This document shows, in pieces, positions 29,826-30,252 of a DNA stretch of 30,252 nt (its first letter is position 1; every line of letters starts with the position of its first letter). The position numbers and the translations under genes were made by a program. The stretch is from Geobacter sp. GTDB taxonomy: Bacteria; Desulfobacterota; Desulfuromonadia; Geobacterales; Pseudopelobacteraceae. The notes below the pieces were generated by a model that searched no databases, was not told where the DNA came from, and was given only the letters and a program-made list of their open reading frames with translations. The stretch spans positions 1-30,252 of the forward strand of contig DAIERH010000004.1 in assembly GCA_027346925.1 (NCBI GenBank), in the 5' to 3' direction.

Positions 29826-30252
29826 TTAGGCGATGCCATCAATGATTGCGTTCAGGGTTGCGCTGGGACGCATGGCCTTTTCCGTCTTGACCGGATCCGG
29901 CATATAGTAACCGCCGATATCCTGCGGTTTGCCCTGGGCACCGATCAACTCCTCGTTGATCTTCGCCTCGTTTTCATGAAGTTGCTGCGCCACCTTGGTA
30001 AAACGGGCCGCCAGGTCCTTGTCCTTGGTCTGCTCTGCCAGAGCCTCGGCCCAGTACATGGCCAGGTAGAAGTGGCTCCCCCTGTTGTCGATCTGACCGA
30101 CCTTGCGGGCAGGGTTCTTGTTGTTGTCCAGGAACTTGGTGTTGGCCTGGTCAAGGGTATCTGCCAGGAGCTGGGCCTTTTCGTTCTTGAAGGTAGCTGC
30201 CAGGTGCTCCAGGGACACGGCAAGTGCCAGGAACTCACCGAGCGAATCCCAG
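29826..30252 (-). CDS. icd2: Monomeric NADP-isocitrate dehydrogenase, C-terminal part (cut by window edge)
   Basis: The last 141 residues of an about 740-residue monomeric isocitrate dehydrogenase, unrelated in sequence to the dimeric enzyme coded next to it. The frame stays open to the window edge, so no start is assigned: the in-frame GTG at 30218 is internal. Visible signatures: WDSLGEFLALAVSLEHLA, NKNPARKVGQIDNRGSHFYLAMYWAEAL, and the C-terminal GKPQDIGGYYMPD with MRPSATLNAIID, all characteristic of this family. Reaction: NADP-dependent isocitrate to 2-oxoglutarate. It lies 90 bp before icd on the same strand. Confidence 0.95.
   Translation of the reverse strand, partial: WDSLGEFLALAVSLEHLAATFKNEKAQLLADTLDQANTKFLDNNKNPARKVGQIDNRGSHFYLAMYWAEALAEQTKDKDLAARFTKVAQQLHENEAKINEELIGAQGKPQDIGGYYMPDPVKTEKAMRPSATLNAIIDGIA

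Noticed and set aside
1..30252. tRNA, rRNA, CRISPR, insertion sequence or phage genes
   Set aside because: No clover-leaf pattern, spaced direct repeats, transposase or phage motifs were found on reading both strands.

Overview
The window looks like a chromosomal segment of a strictly respiratory, Geobacter-like member of the Desulfuromonadota (Geobacterales). This rests on the icd-mdh-korDABC arrangement, a three-domain NifU paired with NifS, a PxxKW cysteine-rich protein, futalosine-type menaquinone synthesis (mqnA) and a GC-rich coding style; the genus is an inference. No rRNA, tRNA, CRISPR array, transposase or phage gene was seen. Almost everything is coded on the minus strand. The exceptions are a PxxKW/NUDIX pair (8984-9817) and an emrAB-type efflux pair (21483-24280).

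Region 1 (1-5124, minus) carries sucB-lpdA-acn-pyk: the E2 and E3 subunits of a 2-oxoglutarate dehydrogenase type complex, a single-chain aconitase, and the start of pyruvate kinase, which overlaps the aconitase stop by 4 nt. The E1 gene (sucA) is not next to sucB. Region 2 (5191-8810, minus) carries pgm, then nifU-nifS (4-nt overlap) closed by a hairpin. Region 3 (8811-9840) is a divergent promoter region followed by the PxxKW gene, an intrinsic terminator and a NUDIX hydrolase on the plus strand.

Region 4 (9853-20856, minus) is a long, tightly packed series: DUF4124 protein, then aroC-aroK-aroB-TPR protein-roadblock protein-aroQ-Xaa-Pro peptidase-accB-accC-gcvH, then after a terminator tolC-like-mqnA. 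It joins shikimate synthesis, fatty-acid precursor supply, an orphan glycine-cleavage H protein, two possible signalling/scaffold proteins and a chorismate-consuming menaquinone enzyme. Region 5 (20857-24391) holds the only long non-coding stretch (626 bp, partly AT-rich), a structured leader, and emrAB with a strong terminator.

Region 6 (24414-30252, minus) is an energy-metabolism block: monomeric NADP-isocitrate dehydrogenase (partial), dimeric-type isocitrate dehydrogenase, malate dehydrogenase, and korD-korA-korB-korC. Together these run isocitrate to 2-oxoglutarate to succinyl-CoA with reduced ferredoxin, and malate to oxaloacetate. The cell therefore appears to carry two unrelated isocitrate dehydrogenases side by side, plus parts of two different 2-oxoglutarate-oxidising systems. 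I see no clearly new multi-gene system. The best leads are a changed cluster-ligand motif in aconitase, the TPR/roadblock pair inside the aro operon, terminator-like hairpins abutting the aroC and tolC starts, and the tandem isocitrate dehydrogenases.
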